A stretch of DNA of 6,965 bases from Pseudanabaenales cyanobacterium (GTDB lineage: Bacteria; Cyanobacteriota; Cyanobacteriia; Phormidesmidales; Phormidesmidaceae). A program made the position numbers and the translations under genes. Positions 1-6,046 of this stretch are shown here, piece after piece. Every line of letters starts with the position of its first letter. The first letter of the stretch is position 1. The notes beneath the pieces are model-generated. The model was not told the origin of the DNA, ran no database searches, and worked only from the letters and a program-made list of their open reading frames with translations. The stretch is from NCBI GenBank assembly GCA_022360135.1, contig JAKSDM010001174.1, positions 1 through 6,965 of the forward strand, in the 5' to 3' direction.

Positions 1-76
1 GAGGAAAATCACACTCCCTTAGAGTCTCTTGTAATCTATTGATTTGCTCTGAAGTTAGAAATCCTTTAGCTGGCAT
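1..76 (-). CDS. Probable IS630-type transposase, N-terminal fragment (cut by window edge)
   Basis: An ATG at 74-76 on the minus strand opens a frame that stays open for 25 codons to the left edge. It begins MPAKGFLTSEQINRLQ and continues with an acidic, leucine-containing helix. From memory, this resembles the extreme N-terminus of cyanobacterial IS630-family transposases, which start MPAK-x-[FY]-L and lead into a helix-turn-helix DNA-binding domain; the catalytic DDE domain would lie outside the window. Only about 7% of such a protein is visible, so the call rests on this short match. The terminal inverted repeat of the element should lie between the ATG and about position 130, but it cannot be defined without the other end. 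A host helix-turn-helix protein is the alternative. Confidence 0.5.
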   Translation of the reverse strand, partial: MPAKGFLTSEQINRLQETLRECDFP

Positions 77-130
77 AGGGTAGATGATTTAGCTGATTTC
101 AATTTACATTTTATGCAACTTAGATGCCGA

Positions 131-322
131 TTAGCTTACCTGTTTGGCAGTGGTATCGGCTGAGCGAGGCGGAAAGGTTTGAAGTAGCTCCAACTCTAGT
201 AGTTTAACCGTAGCCCGCCATTGTTGCTCAGCAGCCCAGGACCCTACACTGCCCCAGAGACCTAAGAAGACGATGACTATAATGTGAAACCATACAAATA
301 TCCGAGCAAAGAACCTATTCAT
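131..322 (-). CDS. Small single-span membrane or exported protein, unknown function
   Basis: This is a 63-residue frame. It opens with MNRFFARIF, two arginines that fit the positive-inside rule, followed by a strongly hydrophobic stretch at about residues 9-29. It then has SWAAEQQW, a possible signal-peptidase site after WAA, and a polar tail of about 32 residues rich in Leu, Glu, Thr and Arg. It is either a signal-anchored membrane peptide or a small exported protein. An AGGA lies 10 nt upstream of the ATG. The start is 41 bp downstream of the stop of the CHAT-NACHT gene on the same strand, with no clear terminator between, so co-transcription is likely. I do not recognise a family. Its reality rests on gene spacing, the ribosome site and the coherent membrane topology. 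Confidence 0.5.
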   Translation of the reverse strand: MNRFFARIFVWFHIIVIVFLGLWGSVGSWAAEQQWRATVKLLELELLQTFPPRSADTTAKQVS

Positions 323-363
323 ACCCGCATTTTCCTGTGCCGCTATTACTCAGGACCAATAAC

Positions 364-2877
364 TTAATCCTTAAGGGCAAAGTACTCCAAAAAAAAGCGA
401 TGTAGAAAAATATAGCCGCCACCAACTTGTTGCATCAGTGCGCAGCGGGTTGCATAGTTCAGAAAACGGACATAGTTACGAGGGGTGAAACCACTGCCCC
501 ACAGCACAGTCCGTAAAACAATGTGTTGTAGAAGCGCTATACCAGCACTCACAGGTTTACTGCGCAGAATGACCAATAGCCCTACTGAAAACCCTAACCC
601 CAAGCCATGCATAAAATATTCGAATAGGAAGGGGTTCATAAACTGAACTAGTCCTAGAAAAATACTAATGTCAACCAGGAATAGGAGTGTGCTGGCAATA
701 GACGCTGACCGCCAAATGCCTTCATTTGGGAAAGTCTTGCTCTGGATGTTGGCGCTGACCCAGCCAAAACTAAACAGTAGGCTAATCATCAGGCTTACAA
801 TAGCACCACAACCCGCACCACCAGTAAATTGCCCAGCCAAAACGCTAAGTATGATACCCAACGACACTATCAGACGCGCCCGTTGCCAAGAAAATTGGAG
901 GCTTTCAATCGGTTTAATTAGATCAAATTGCCCAAGTAAAGCGGATGGCAATACACTGCAAATGCCTATTATCCTTCCAACCATAGGGCCAAAATCTAAA
1001 GCCATCATATGGTGAAATACTATGGGGAAGAATGAAAAATGCCATGTGGTTTCCCCTGGAAAATGCATCCAATCATCTCCGGCAAAAGGTACAACATAGG
1101 CATTAAAGTAAACAGTCCACAAAACAATGACAGACCGATAGATAAATCCAAATAGAGTTCCATAGATGACTCCCAAGAGCAGTCCAACACTCAGACGATA
1201 GATACACAACTGAAAAGGTCGAAGAAACCGCTGAGGTTGCATTTGTTCTAGAGAGAAAATACTCTGAGCGTTTAGTAGCATCTTTAAGGCTAAACATTGC
1301 AGCCACTTTTCTGTCTGAAACCGAGTGTAAGGGGGATGCCTGCGCTGTCGGTTCAGCATTTGGTTAATATAGAGCTGAATTAGTGGTTGAGTCCGATTTT
1401 CGGTATGGGTTAACTGCTGTAGCTCTGAGACAGATAATCCTTGGTAGGCAATAGTCATGATGCTAAGCATCAGTGGTGATTGAGTCAGCTCCTGCAGTCG
1501 TTTATCTTGCACCAACATTTCTCGAACCCCTTGCAAGCTCTCCCCAGCTTGGCCCAAGTAAGCTTCTACCTGCTCATCTGTAAGTGGTTGAATCAGCACT
1601 GCGCCTTGAAACCGCAATCGGGTTGTGAGCACGTCATAGTCTTTCAGACGACTACAAACCACGATCGCCATACGCCCGTGAGTTTGGCTGAATTGGTTAA
1701 TTACCTTTACACATCTCTCACGGCGGTATTCCGCTACTTCATCCAAGCCATCTAGCATTAAGGTCAGTTCTTGCTGCTCCACCCAACGCTTACCTAATTG
1801 CTTAGGGAGCTGATATTTATTGTTCAATTCCTCGATTATCCAAGGGGCTAAGGCTCCACCTTCCCAAGCAGACAAGTTAAGGACAAGCGGTAAGGGATTA
1901 CTTGGCGCTTGTTCAGCTCGAACTATCAGGCAGCTTGTAAGTTGCAGCAATGTGGTGGTTTTGCCAGATCCAGGCGCGCCTAAAATCAGCAGTGTTGCTC
2001 CAGTACCCAGTTCATCAAATAGATCAATAACTTTTGTCTCTGGCGGCAGTGCACTCCGAGTTTGATTTGGAGACTCCCAGACCAGCCCCCAAGGATGTTC
2101 GATTTTATCAACCCGATGCTCTAAACCTAATTCAAGCTTGGCCCTACCATGCAGAGATGTCTCTAAGACTCCCTTGAGCCAAAAATTGCGAACTTTGCTA
2201 AGGAGGGCCTGTCGGTCACGGTAGTCGCGTTGGGGAACTGCTTCTGGCCGTGGAAAAGGTGGCGGTAAAGTAGGGCTGGTTTGAACTTTAGAAACAGTGA
2301 TGGGATGTTGAGTTAGCTGTCGATTATTGTTCAAAGTCGGTGTTAGCTGTTCGGGTATGCCTTCCATTTGAATGGCGCTGCAGCCAAGTTGATAGGCAAA
2401 TTCCAAGGAACGTCCCGCACCTAAAGCATCATAAAAGCCAACAGCAAAGGTAATGGCTGCTCTATCCCCAATAGCTTGCTGCATACCAATGACATAGGGA
2501 ATATGCAGGGCGATCGCCTCAGCTTGTAATTGAGAATAACAGCCATTTAGAACGACACACTCCACCTGGTCAGCAAACAGCTTAAATAGTCTAGCTAGGG
2601 CTTCTCCAGTTACCCATTTAGACTGTCCTACTTCATCTTCAAAAATCAGTCCGTCTTCTCCAGCACCATGTCCCGAGAAATGTACAATTGTTGGCGTTTC
2701 TTCTAATAAGGCCCGATAGATATCTCTTGGTCTTGTCGCCCATTTTTGTATGAGTTGAAATTGATCTCGATGCTTGGCTTGACGTAATCCCTCATCAATT
2801 TCTCTGACTTCTTCGTCTAAGCGAAGCTGTGAGGTATTTTTTGGATTTGCAGCCAGAATCAAAATCTTTTGAGTCAT
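364..2877 (-). CDS. CHAT protease - NACHT NTPase - multi-pass membrane fusion protein
   Basis: This 837-residue protein has three parts. Residues 1-180 form a CHAT (caspase/HetF-type) domain: an ILILAANP start, the catalytic histidine in HFSGHG (His70) and the catalytic cysteine in VVLNGCYS (Cys113), both intact. After a proline-rich linker (about 200-216) comes a NACHT/STAND NTPase. It has Walker A GAPGSGKT (300-307), Walker B LTLMLDGLDEV (371-381, with D376, D379 and E380), a sensor-like VVCSR (R410) and the conserved LTQSPLML (464-471). Residues about 556-790 hold several hydrophobic segments (about 562-591, 615-648, 669-707, 727-747, 755-771). The tail GGGYIFLHRFFLEYFAL (819-835) is typical of cyanobacterial NACHT proteins. 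From family knowledge, such proteins couple nucleotide-dependent sensing or oligomerisation to protease activation, and relatives act in defence or cell death. The membrane part here may be the sensor or the anchor; that is inference. The ATG start gives a complete CHAT domain. Confidence 0.93.
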   Translation of the reverse strand: MTQKILILAANPKNTSQLRLDEEVREIDEGLRQAKHRDQFQLIQKWATRPRDIYRALLEETPTIVHFSGHGAGEDGLIFEDEVGQSKWVTGEALARLFKLFADQVECVVLNGCYSQLQAEAIALHIPYVIGMQQAIGDRAAITFAVGFYDALGAGRSLEFAYQLGCSAIQMEGIPEQLTPTLNNNRQLTQHPITVSKVQTSPTLPPPFPRPEAVPQRDYRDRQALLSKVRNFWLKGVLETSLHGRAKLELGLEHRVDKIEHPWGLVWESPNQTRSALPPETKVIDLFDELGTGATLLILGAPGSGKTTTLLQLTSCLIVRAEQAPSNPLPLVLNLSAWEGGALAPWIIEELNNKYQLPKQLGKRWVEQQELTLMLDGLDEVAEYRRERCVKVINQFSQTHGRMAIVVCSRLKDYDVLTTRLRFQGAVLIQPLTDEQVEAYLGQAGESLQGVREMLVQDKRLQELTQSPLMLSIMTIAYQGLSVSELQQLTHTENRTQPLIQLYINQMLNRQRRHPPYTRFQTEKWLQCLALKMLLNAQSIFSLEQMQPQRFLRPFQLCIYRLSVGLLLGVIYGTLFGFIYRSVIVLWTVYFNAYVVPFAGDDWMHFPGETTWHFSFFPIVFHHMMALDFGPMVGRIIGICSVLPSALLGQFDLIKPIESLQFSWQRARLIVSLGIILSVLAGQFTGGAGCGAIVSLMISLLFSFGWVSANIQSKTFPNEGIWRSASIASTLLFLVDISIFLGLVQFMNPFLFEYFMHGLGLGFSVGLLVILRSKPVSAGIALLQHIVLRTVLWGSGFTPRNYVRFLNYATRCALMQQVGGGYIFLHRFFLEYFALKD

Positions 2878-2882
2878 GCTTT

Positions 2883-2913
2883 ACTATACATATTTGCCAT
2901 CTAAAGTAGGCAA
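2883..2913 (-). promoter_or_regulatory. Possible promoter of the CHAT-NACHT gene, perhaps leaderless
   Basis: On the minus strand a TATAGT hexamer (2883-2888) ends only 5 nt before the ATG at 2877. TTGCCT (2908-2913) could be its -35 box, although the 19-nt spacing is long. No purine-rich ribosome site is visible before the ATG. If this is the -10 box, transcription would begin at about the A of the start codon, giving a leaderless message. The match is weak and based on sequence alone. Confidence 0.25.
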
Positions 2914-3266
2914 TTTAGCGTCTCGTCCAGTTTTTTGATTTGATCCCCCTATCAATCAGTTTAAGGTACAGCGTTGCTGTCGAGTTTTACGAAAACCGGG
3001 CTCATAATCAACGTAATTATAGAAGGCCTAAAAAGCTCAAACAACATGATTCCAGCGCCATAACAATCGCTGGAGGCTGGAGCGGACTGACGAATGTCTC
3101 TGGTATTGATAACGAGGTCATTTGCAGCTGCTCAGCCGCACCGTTAGAAGACAACCAATATCAAAACTATGGAACAGGTTCTCAGATATTCAGTTCATTG
3201 CACGCATAAAAACAAGGCGTACCTTTCATTGTCCCTTGTAGAATTGACCTAACAAAATTTCTCTGT
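2889..3266. other. Gene-poor intergenic stretch, no recognisable gene
   Basis: These 380 bases separate the CHAT-NACHT start from the repeat-rich segment. An 89-codon plus-strand frame (2940-3209) is open, but it has no ribosome site and unconvincing composition (its second half is rich in Ser, Asn and Gly), and I match it to nothing. I see no tRNA cloverleaf, CRISPR unit or strong terminator here. Part of it may be the upstream regulatory region of the CHAT-NACHT gene, and part may be decayed coding sequence. Confidence 0.4.
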
Positions 3267-3300
3267 AACTATTCCCTGCGCTCAGTCACAAAGGTTAGCC
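3267..3300 (-). pseudogene. Relic copy of the DUF3598 gene 3' end
   Basis: This 34-bp stretch matches 4097-4130, the last codons and stop of the DUF3598 gene, at 29 of 34 positions. Read on the minus strand, the last codons keep frame: L-T-F-V-T-E-R-R-E-stop against L-T-L-V-T-E-R-R-G-stop, with the TAG stop preserved at 3269-3271. Several differences fall in third codon positions, as in diverged coding sequence. Similarity ends near 3301, and a palindromic repeat begins at 3311. It is best read as the remnant of a duplicated or displaced gene end. A chance match over 34 bp is unlikely, but the short length limits certainty. Confidence 0.5.
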
Positions 3301-3310
3301 TTGATATTCC

Positions 3311-3360
3311 GTAGGGTGGGCATTGCCCACATGGCTTATTTCAGTGCTATTCAACCCTAC
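3311..3360. repeat. Palindromic intergenic repeat (GTAGGGTGGGC type)
   Basis: A perfect 7+1+7 palindrome, GTGGGCA-T-TGCCCAC, lies at 3316-3330. The whole segment is bounded by GTAGGGT (3311-3317) and its inverted copy ACCCTAC (3354-3360). From family knowledge, GTAGGGTGGGCATTGCCCAC-type sequences are dispersed in many copies between genes of cyanobacteria and behave like small non-autonomous repeats. The terminal inverted repeats fit such a unit. No protein is encoded. Confidence 0.65.
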
Positions 3361-3383
3361 CCCAGCTCGATTTATTCACATTT

Positions 3384-3433
3384 CCTGGATCCCAGGCTCT
3401 GCTTGGGGAACCGCGATCGGAGGCTCTGCCTCC
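3384..3433. repeat. Double-hairpin intergenic repeat (GGCTCTGCC type)
   Basis: Two neighbouring hairpins share the core GGCTCTGC. The first pairs CCCAGG (3391-3396) with CTTGGG (3402-3407) and includes one G-T pair; alternatively CCTGG (3384-3388) pairs with CCAGG (3392-3396). The second is a perfect GGAGGC-TCT-GCCTCC at 3419-3433. Repeats built on CCCAGGCTCTGCCTGGG and GAGGCTCTGCCTC are common between cyanobacterial genes. This copy sits directly after the other palindromic repeat and before the tandem array, making a repeat mosaic. Confidence 0.6.
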
Positions 3434-3481
3434 AGTTGGTCTGGCGACTGAAGGCTTTCTAAGCATCCACAAAAAGTTTCG

Positions 3482-3747
3482 CCAGTACCATGGCTGAGAC
3501 TTGAAGTGTCAATGCTGAGTACACCAGTACCATGGCTGAGACTTAAAATGTCAATGCTGAGTACACCAGTACCATGAGAGAGACTTAAAGTGTCAGTGTC
3601 GAGTACACCAGTACCACGACTGAGACTTGAAGTGTCAGTGTCGAGTACACCAGTACCATGGGCGAGACTAAAAGTGTCAATGCTGAGTACAGCAGTACCA
3701 TGAGAGAGGCTTAAAGTGTCAGTGCCAGTACACCAGTACCACGGGCG
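3482..3747. repeat. 42-bp tandem repeat array, six units plus a partial seventh
   Basis: Units begin CCAGTACC and end GAGTACA at 3482, 3524, 3566, 3608, 3650 and 3692, with a partial unit from 3733. Five are exactly 42 bp and the sixth is 41 bp. Two sequence classes alternate in the second half: TCAATGCTGAG (units 1, 2, 5) and TCAGTGTCGAG (units 3, 4; shortened in 6). The first half varies between TGGCTGAGACT and TGAGAGAGACT. Because 42 is a multiple of three, a minus-strand frame (3376-3774) reads through as a 14-residue repeat, HGTGVLSIDTSSLS. A second minus frame is also open through typical units, the frame lacks a ribosome site, and its C-terminus falls in the hairpin repeat. I therefore treat it as non-coding minisatellite-like DNA. 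Confidence 0.85.
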
Positions 3748-3772
3748 GGCGCTGAAGCCGCATCGATTAGTC

Positions 3773-4033
3773 ATGATGGCTATGTTGTCTGGCTCGGATC
3801 AGATCCCCCTGACGGACGCCCTGAGACATTACCATCTGCGTCATCGCCATACCTTTGCCTGGCGCCTACGCCACGTTTACAACTTCTACAAACCGCTTCT
3901 GACTTAACCAACCTGGTTTGAGGAGCTAACCAAGACCCAACAGTTTCTATCCAGTTACGCTGCTTACAATTTGCTTCACCAGTCGCAGTTTGCCTATCAA
4001 CTGAAGAATCTGGCGTTGGAACCCAATACTTAA
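3773..4033 (+). pseudogene. Decayed coding fragment with internal stop, family unknown
   Basis: One plus-strand frame reads MMAMLSGSDQIPLTDALRHYHL and on through an Arg/His-rich stretch to FYKPLLT, meets a TAA at 3905-3907, and then continues in the same frame as PTWFEELTKTQQFLSSYAAY and on to a second TAA at 4031-4033. Both halves have natural protein-like composition (aromatic and helical, few odd codons), which suggests one protein broken by a nonsense change. No ribosome site precedes it, and its 5' end runs into the tandem array, so it is probably a C-terminal remnant of a longer gene. I cannot assign a family. The opposite strand is also open (3780-4073) but gives a less natural protein. 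Confidence 0.4.
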
Positions 4034-4098
4034 CAAACCTGATGGGGACAGAGCGAAAAAGATATTTGAACACAGATACAACCCTCAGTAACTGAGAA

Positions 4099-4917
4099 CT
4101 ATCCTCTACGCTCAGTCACAAGGGTTAGGCTAATCCATCCCCCTTTGTCATCGTAATTGCGAATCAGGCGTTGGCGGAGATTGGGCTCAATTAACCATCC
4201 CGTCTCCAGGAAAAAGGGATGTCCGGTGTGAACCCTTAAGGGGCAGGTGCAAGAAGCGCCATCGGGCAGGAGCAATACTTGAATCGGCGGTTGATCTTGT
4301 CCAAATTGCAAGACATTGCCGACAATCTTGGCCGTAGAGGTAAATTTGAAGTCGGAACCGTAACTCAGGTCAAGGTTCAGGATATCTCCCTGACGGTTGA
4401 GGCGCAATTGGGTGCTGGCGGTGTCGGGCGATCGCCCATTTGAATACAGCGTTGTGGCTTCTCCTCGCCAGTCTCCTAACAAGGCGTCGAGGGTCAGGGG
4501 CGGGCGCTCTGGAGCCTGGGTTCCGGTTCGATATTCACGAATTAGGGTCAAACGTGAGAAGGAGCCGTCGGGTTGAAATAGCTGGACCAAACGCAGGCGG
4601 CGATCGCCGTGGATAAACCCAAATTCGGCCCCAAAATCAGCAACCGAATTCCATTGAATAGAGCCTTGAGAAAAGGCTCCATTTTCGAAGATGGGGAAGC
4701 CCAGATTCGGAGCGCTCAATTCCTGGGCTTTGGTGTACGCGATCGCTTCCGTATCTGGATCAAAGTGCTGCAAAACCAGCCGCACAGTTTGATTCCCGTT
4801 TAATCCATCCAGTGTCAGTAGACTGGGGATGTCCGATTCAATTTCGCCCTGGGGCGACAGGCGGGTAAATGACCCGCGCCAATGGCCCAGATGCCGCATT
4901 AAGTACTGCCAAGTCAT
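4099..4917 (-). CDS. DUF3598 family protein (calycin-like, cyanobacterial)
   Basis: This 272-residue protein begins MTWQYLMRHLGHWRGSFTRL, followed by SPQGEIESD. That opening (a Trp-x-x-Leu-x-x-Leu-Gly-x-Trp-x-Gly-Ser-Phe-Thr-Arg pattern) is characteristic of the DUF3598 family, soluble beta-barrel proteins placed near lipocalin-like phycobiliprotein lyases. Two similar halves are visible. An N-terminal barrel covers about 1-135. A C-terminal one, starting LTLDALLGDWRGEATTLY at about 143, repeats the GDWRGE-type opening and ends ISLTLVTERRG. No signal peptide is seen, so it is probably cytoplasmic. The ligand and function are not established; a pigment- or lipid-binding role would be inference from the fold. 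The ATG is supported by AGGGAG (4927-4932), 9 nt upstream. It is transcribed divergently from the lipoprotein hydrolase. Three HIP1 octamers lie inside. Confidence 0.85.
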   Translation of the reverse strand: MTWQYLMRHLGHWRGSFTRLSPQGEIESDIPSLLTLDGLNGNQTVRLVLQHFDPDTEAIAYTKAQELSAPNLGFPIFENGAFSQGSIQWNSVADFGAEFGFIHGDRRLRLVQLFQPDGSFSRLTLIREYRTGTQAPERPPLTLDALLGDWRGEATTLYSNGRSPDTASTQLRLNRQGDILNLDLSYGSDFKFTSTAKIVGNVLQFGQDQPPIQVLLLPDGASCTCPLRVHTGHPFFLETGWLIEPNLRQRLIRNYDDKGGWISLTLVTERRG

Positions 4918-4926
4918 ACATATTGG

Positions 4927-4932
4927 CTCCCT
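4927..4932 (-). promoter_or_regulatory. Ribosome binding site of the DUF3598 gene
   Basis: The minus strand reads AGGGAG followed by 9 nt and then ATG at 4917. This supports the chosen start over the overlapping out-of-frame ATG just before it. Confidence 0.55.
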
Positions 4933-4952
4933 ATATACGCCTCATATCCTTA

Positions 4953-4978
4953 TATATAGCGATTCTATATAGCGATTC
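4953..4978. repeat. Perfect 13-bp tandem duplication in divergent promoter region
   Basis: TATATAGCGATTC occurs twice back to back (4953-4965 and 4966-4978). It lies 36 bp upstream of the DUF3598 start in the intergenic region shared with the hydrolase gene. The AT-rich TATATA parts could supply -10 elements on either strand, so the duplication may affect promoter spacing. No well-spaced -35 was found. Confidence 0.6.
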
Positions 4979-5009
4979 TCACTTGGGTTGAATATATTTT
5001 CGTGAGGCA

Positions 5010-5033
5010 GGGTATAGGGGGTAGGGCGCAGGG
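5010..5033 (+). other. G-quadruplex-forming motif
   Basis: Four runs of at least three G occur in 24 bases: 5010-5012, 5017-5021, 5024-5026 and 5031-5033, with loops of 4, 2 and 4 nt. This satisfies the usual G3-N1-7 pattern for an intramolecular quadruplex on the plus strand. The stretch also resembles GGGTGTAG-type short repeats found between genes of some cyanobacteria. It sits between two divergent genes, about 135 bp upstream of the hydrolase start. Confidence 0.5.
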
Positions 5034-5094
5034 TGTAGTCAAGGCAATCTCAGCTTCGTAAGCGTAAGCAAATAGATTCATCAGACTGTTTCGG

Positions 5095-5112
5095 CTTGGG
5101 TGGATACCCAAG
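5095..5112 (+). promoter_or_regulatory. Inverted repeat, possible operator upstream of the hydrolase gene
   Basis: CTTGGGT (5095-5101) and ACCCAAG (5106-5112) form a perfect 7-bp inverted repeat around a 4-nt centre. It lies about 19 bp upstream of a TACAAT hexamer (5131-5136), overlapping where a -35 box would be. That is a plausible place for a transcription factor site. No known regulator motif is recognised. Confidence 0.35.
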
Positions 5113-5130
5113 ATCTACAGTTGAGGAATC

Positions 5131-5136
5131 TACAAT
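5131..5136 (+). promoter_or_regulatory. Possible -10 box of the hydrolase gene
   Basis: TACAAT fits the sigma-70-type -10 consensus at five of six positions and would place the transcription start near 5143, about 25 nt before the ATG. No good -35 is present at the usual distance, and the inverted repeat occupies that position instead. Confidence 0.35.
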
Positions 5137-5167
5137 AGATCAGAGGCTGTGTTTTGAGAGGTTGCTT

Positions 5168-6046
5168 ATGCGCTTGCGATCGCTGTTTACTCTCCTGTTC
5201 ATGCTTGCTCTTAGCATCACGCTGCTGTTCCAAGCTTGCAGTTCGTCAGGGTCAACCGATGCCGACACAATCACCAATCGCATGGCCACAGAGCACCAAA
5301 CCGATCGACCTGTGGCGACACCCCTAGCGTCTACTGAACCGGCTATCCCAGTCAGCATTGAACCTGTAGAGTATGCCACCGTTGACGGCCAGCCAGTGAT
5401 CGGCTACTTAGCGAAGCCAGAAGACGCCGCTGGCGGTTTGCCGGGAATTATTGCAATTCATGAGTGGTGGGGGCTAAATGACAACATTAAAGCGACTGCA
5501 CAGCGGCTAGCGGGTGAAGGATACACAGTGCTAGCGGTTGATCTCTACGGGGGGCAGTTTGCTGAGGCGCCTGAGCAAGCTCGCTCGCTGATGCAGGCTG
5601 TGATGCAAAATCCAGAGCCAGCTAACTCAAATCTCAAGCAAGCCTATGACTATCTGGTCAATCAGCAAATGGCCCCCACCGTAGGCTCGATTGGCTGGTG
5701 TTTTGGCGGTGGTTGGTCACTGCAAACAGGACTCCTGCTGCCGAATCAGCTAGACGCCGTGGTCATCTATTATGGCCGCTTGGTGACCGACCCGGCGGAC
5801 TTGGAACCCTTGCAAATGCCAATTTTAGGCTTATTTGGCGCAACCGATCAGGCCATTCCGGTTGAGCAGGTGAACGCCTTTGAAGCAGCCTTAGACTCAT
5901 TGGATAAACCCGCCGAGATTTACGTCTATGAAAATGCTGGACACGCATTTGCCAATCCCTCTGGCAATCGGTACGAGCCTGAAGCCGCTGAAGATGCCTG
6001 GGAGAAAACAACGACTTTTTTTAGGGAACACTTGCAAGCGAGCTAG
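5168..6046 (+). CDS. Dienelactone hydrolase family lipoprotein
   Basis: This 292-residue alpha/beta hydrolase is preceded by a lipoprotein signal: MRLRSLFTLLF, a hydrophobic core, then LLFQAC with the lipid-modified Cys at 24. A Ser/Thr/Pro-rich linker (25-66) leads to the enzyme domain. The catalytic triad of the dienelactone hydrolase family is complete: nucleophile Cys178 in GSIGWCFGGG, Asp227 in FGATD and His259 in NAGHAF. HEWWGLND (98-105) supplies the Glu99 typical of the family. It should hydrolyse ester or lactone bonds; the real substrate is unknown. The lipobox predicts tethering to a membrane facing the periplasm, whereas classical members are cytosolic. The frame is open from an ATG at 5096, but the ATG at 5168 is preferred because GAGAGG lies 6 nt upstream and the signal peptide then starts at residue 1. 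Confidence 0.9.
   Translation: MRLRSLFTLLFMLALSITLLFQACSSSGSTDADTITNRMATEHQTDRPVATPLASTEPAIPVSIEPVEYATVDGQPVIGYLAKPEDAAGGLPGIIAIHEWWGLNDNIKATAQRLAGEGYTVLAVDLYGGQFAEAPEQARSLMQAVMQNPEPANSNLKQAYDYLVNQQMAPTVGSIGWCFGGGWSLQTGLLLPNQLDAVVIYYGRLVTDPADLEPLQMPILGLFGATDQAIPVEQVNAFEAALDSLDKPAEIYVYENAGHAFANPSGNRYEPEAAEDAWEKTTTFFREHLQAS

Larger units (their letters stand above)
4428..5183. repeat. Cluster of four HIP1 octamers (GCGATCGC)
   Basis: Perfect GCGATCGC occurs at 4428-4435, 4600-4607, 4739-4746 and 5176-5183; a fifth copy is at 2510-2517 inside the CHAT-NACHT gene. HIP1 is a strongly over-represented palindrome in many cyanobacterial genomes. About 0.1 copy would be expected by chance in 7 kb, so its density supports the host assignment. 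Confidence 0.85.

Noticed and set aside
2940..3209. 89-codon plus-strand frame
   Set aside because: No ribosome site, unconvincing composition and no recognisable motif; left as intergenic.
3482..3747. CRISPR array
   Set aside because: Units abut directly with no unique spacers.
3376..3774. 132-codon minus-strand frame through the tandem repeats
   Set aside because: No ribosome site; the frame is open because the repeat length is a multiple of three; a second frame is open through typical repeat units; and its C-terminus is made from a hairpin repeat.
3780..4073. 97-codon minus-strand frame opposite the broken fragment
   Set aside because: Its composition is less natural than the plus-strand frame, which continues sensibly beyond the internal stop.
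4084..4096. CTCAGT-A-ACTGAG inverted repeat as terminator of the DUF3598 gene
   Set aside because: The stem is short and no T tract follows on the minus strand.
5096..5167. N-terminal extension of the hydrolase to an upstream ATG
   Set aside because: It would bury the lipoprotein signal peptide behind 24 polar residues, and the ATG at 5168 has a better ribosome site.
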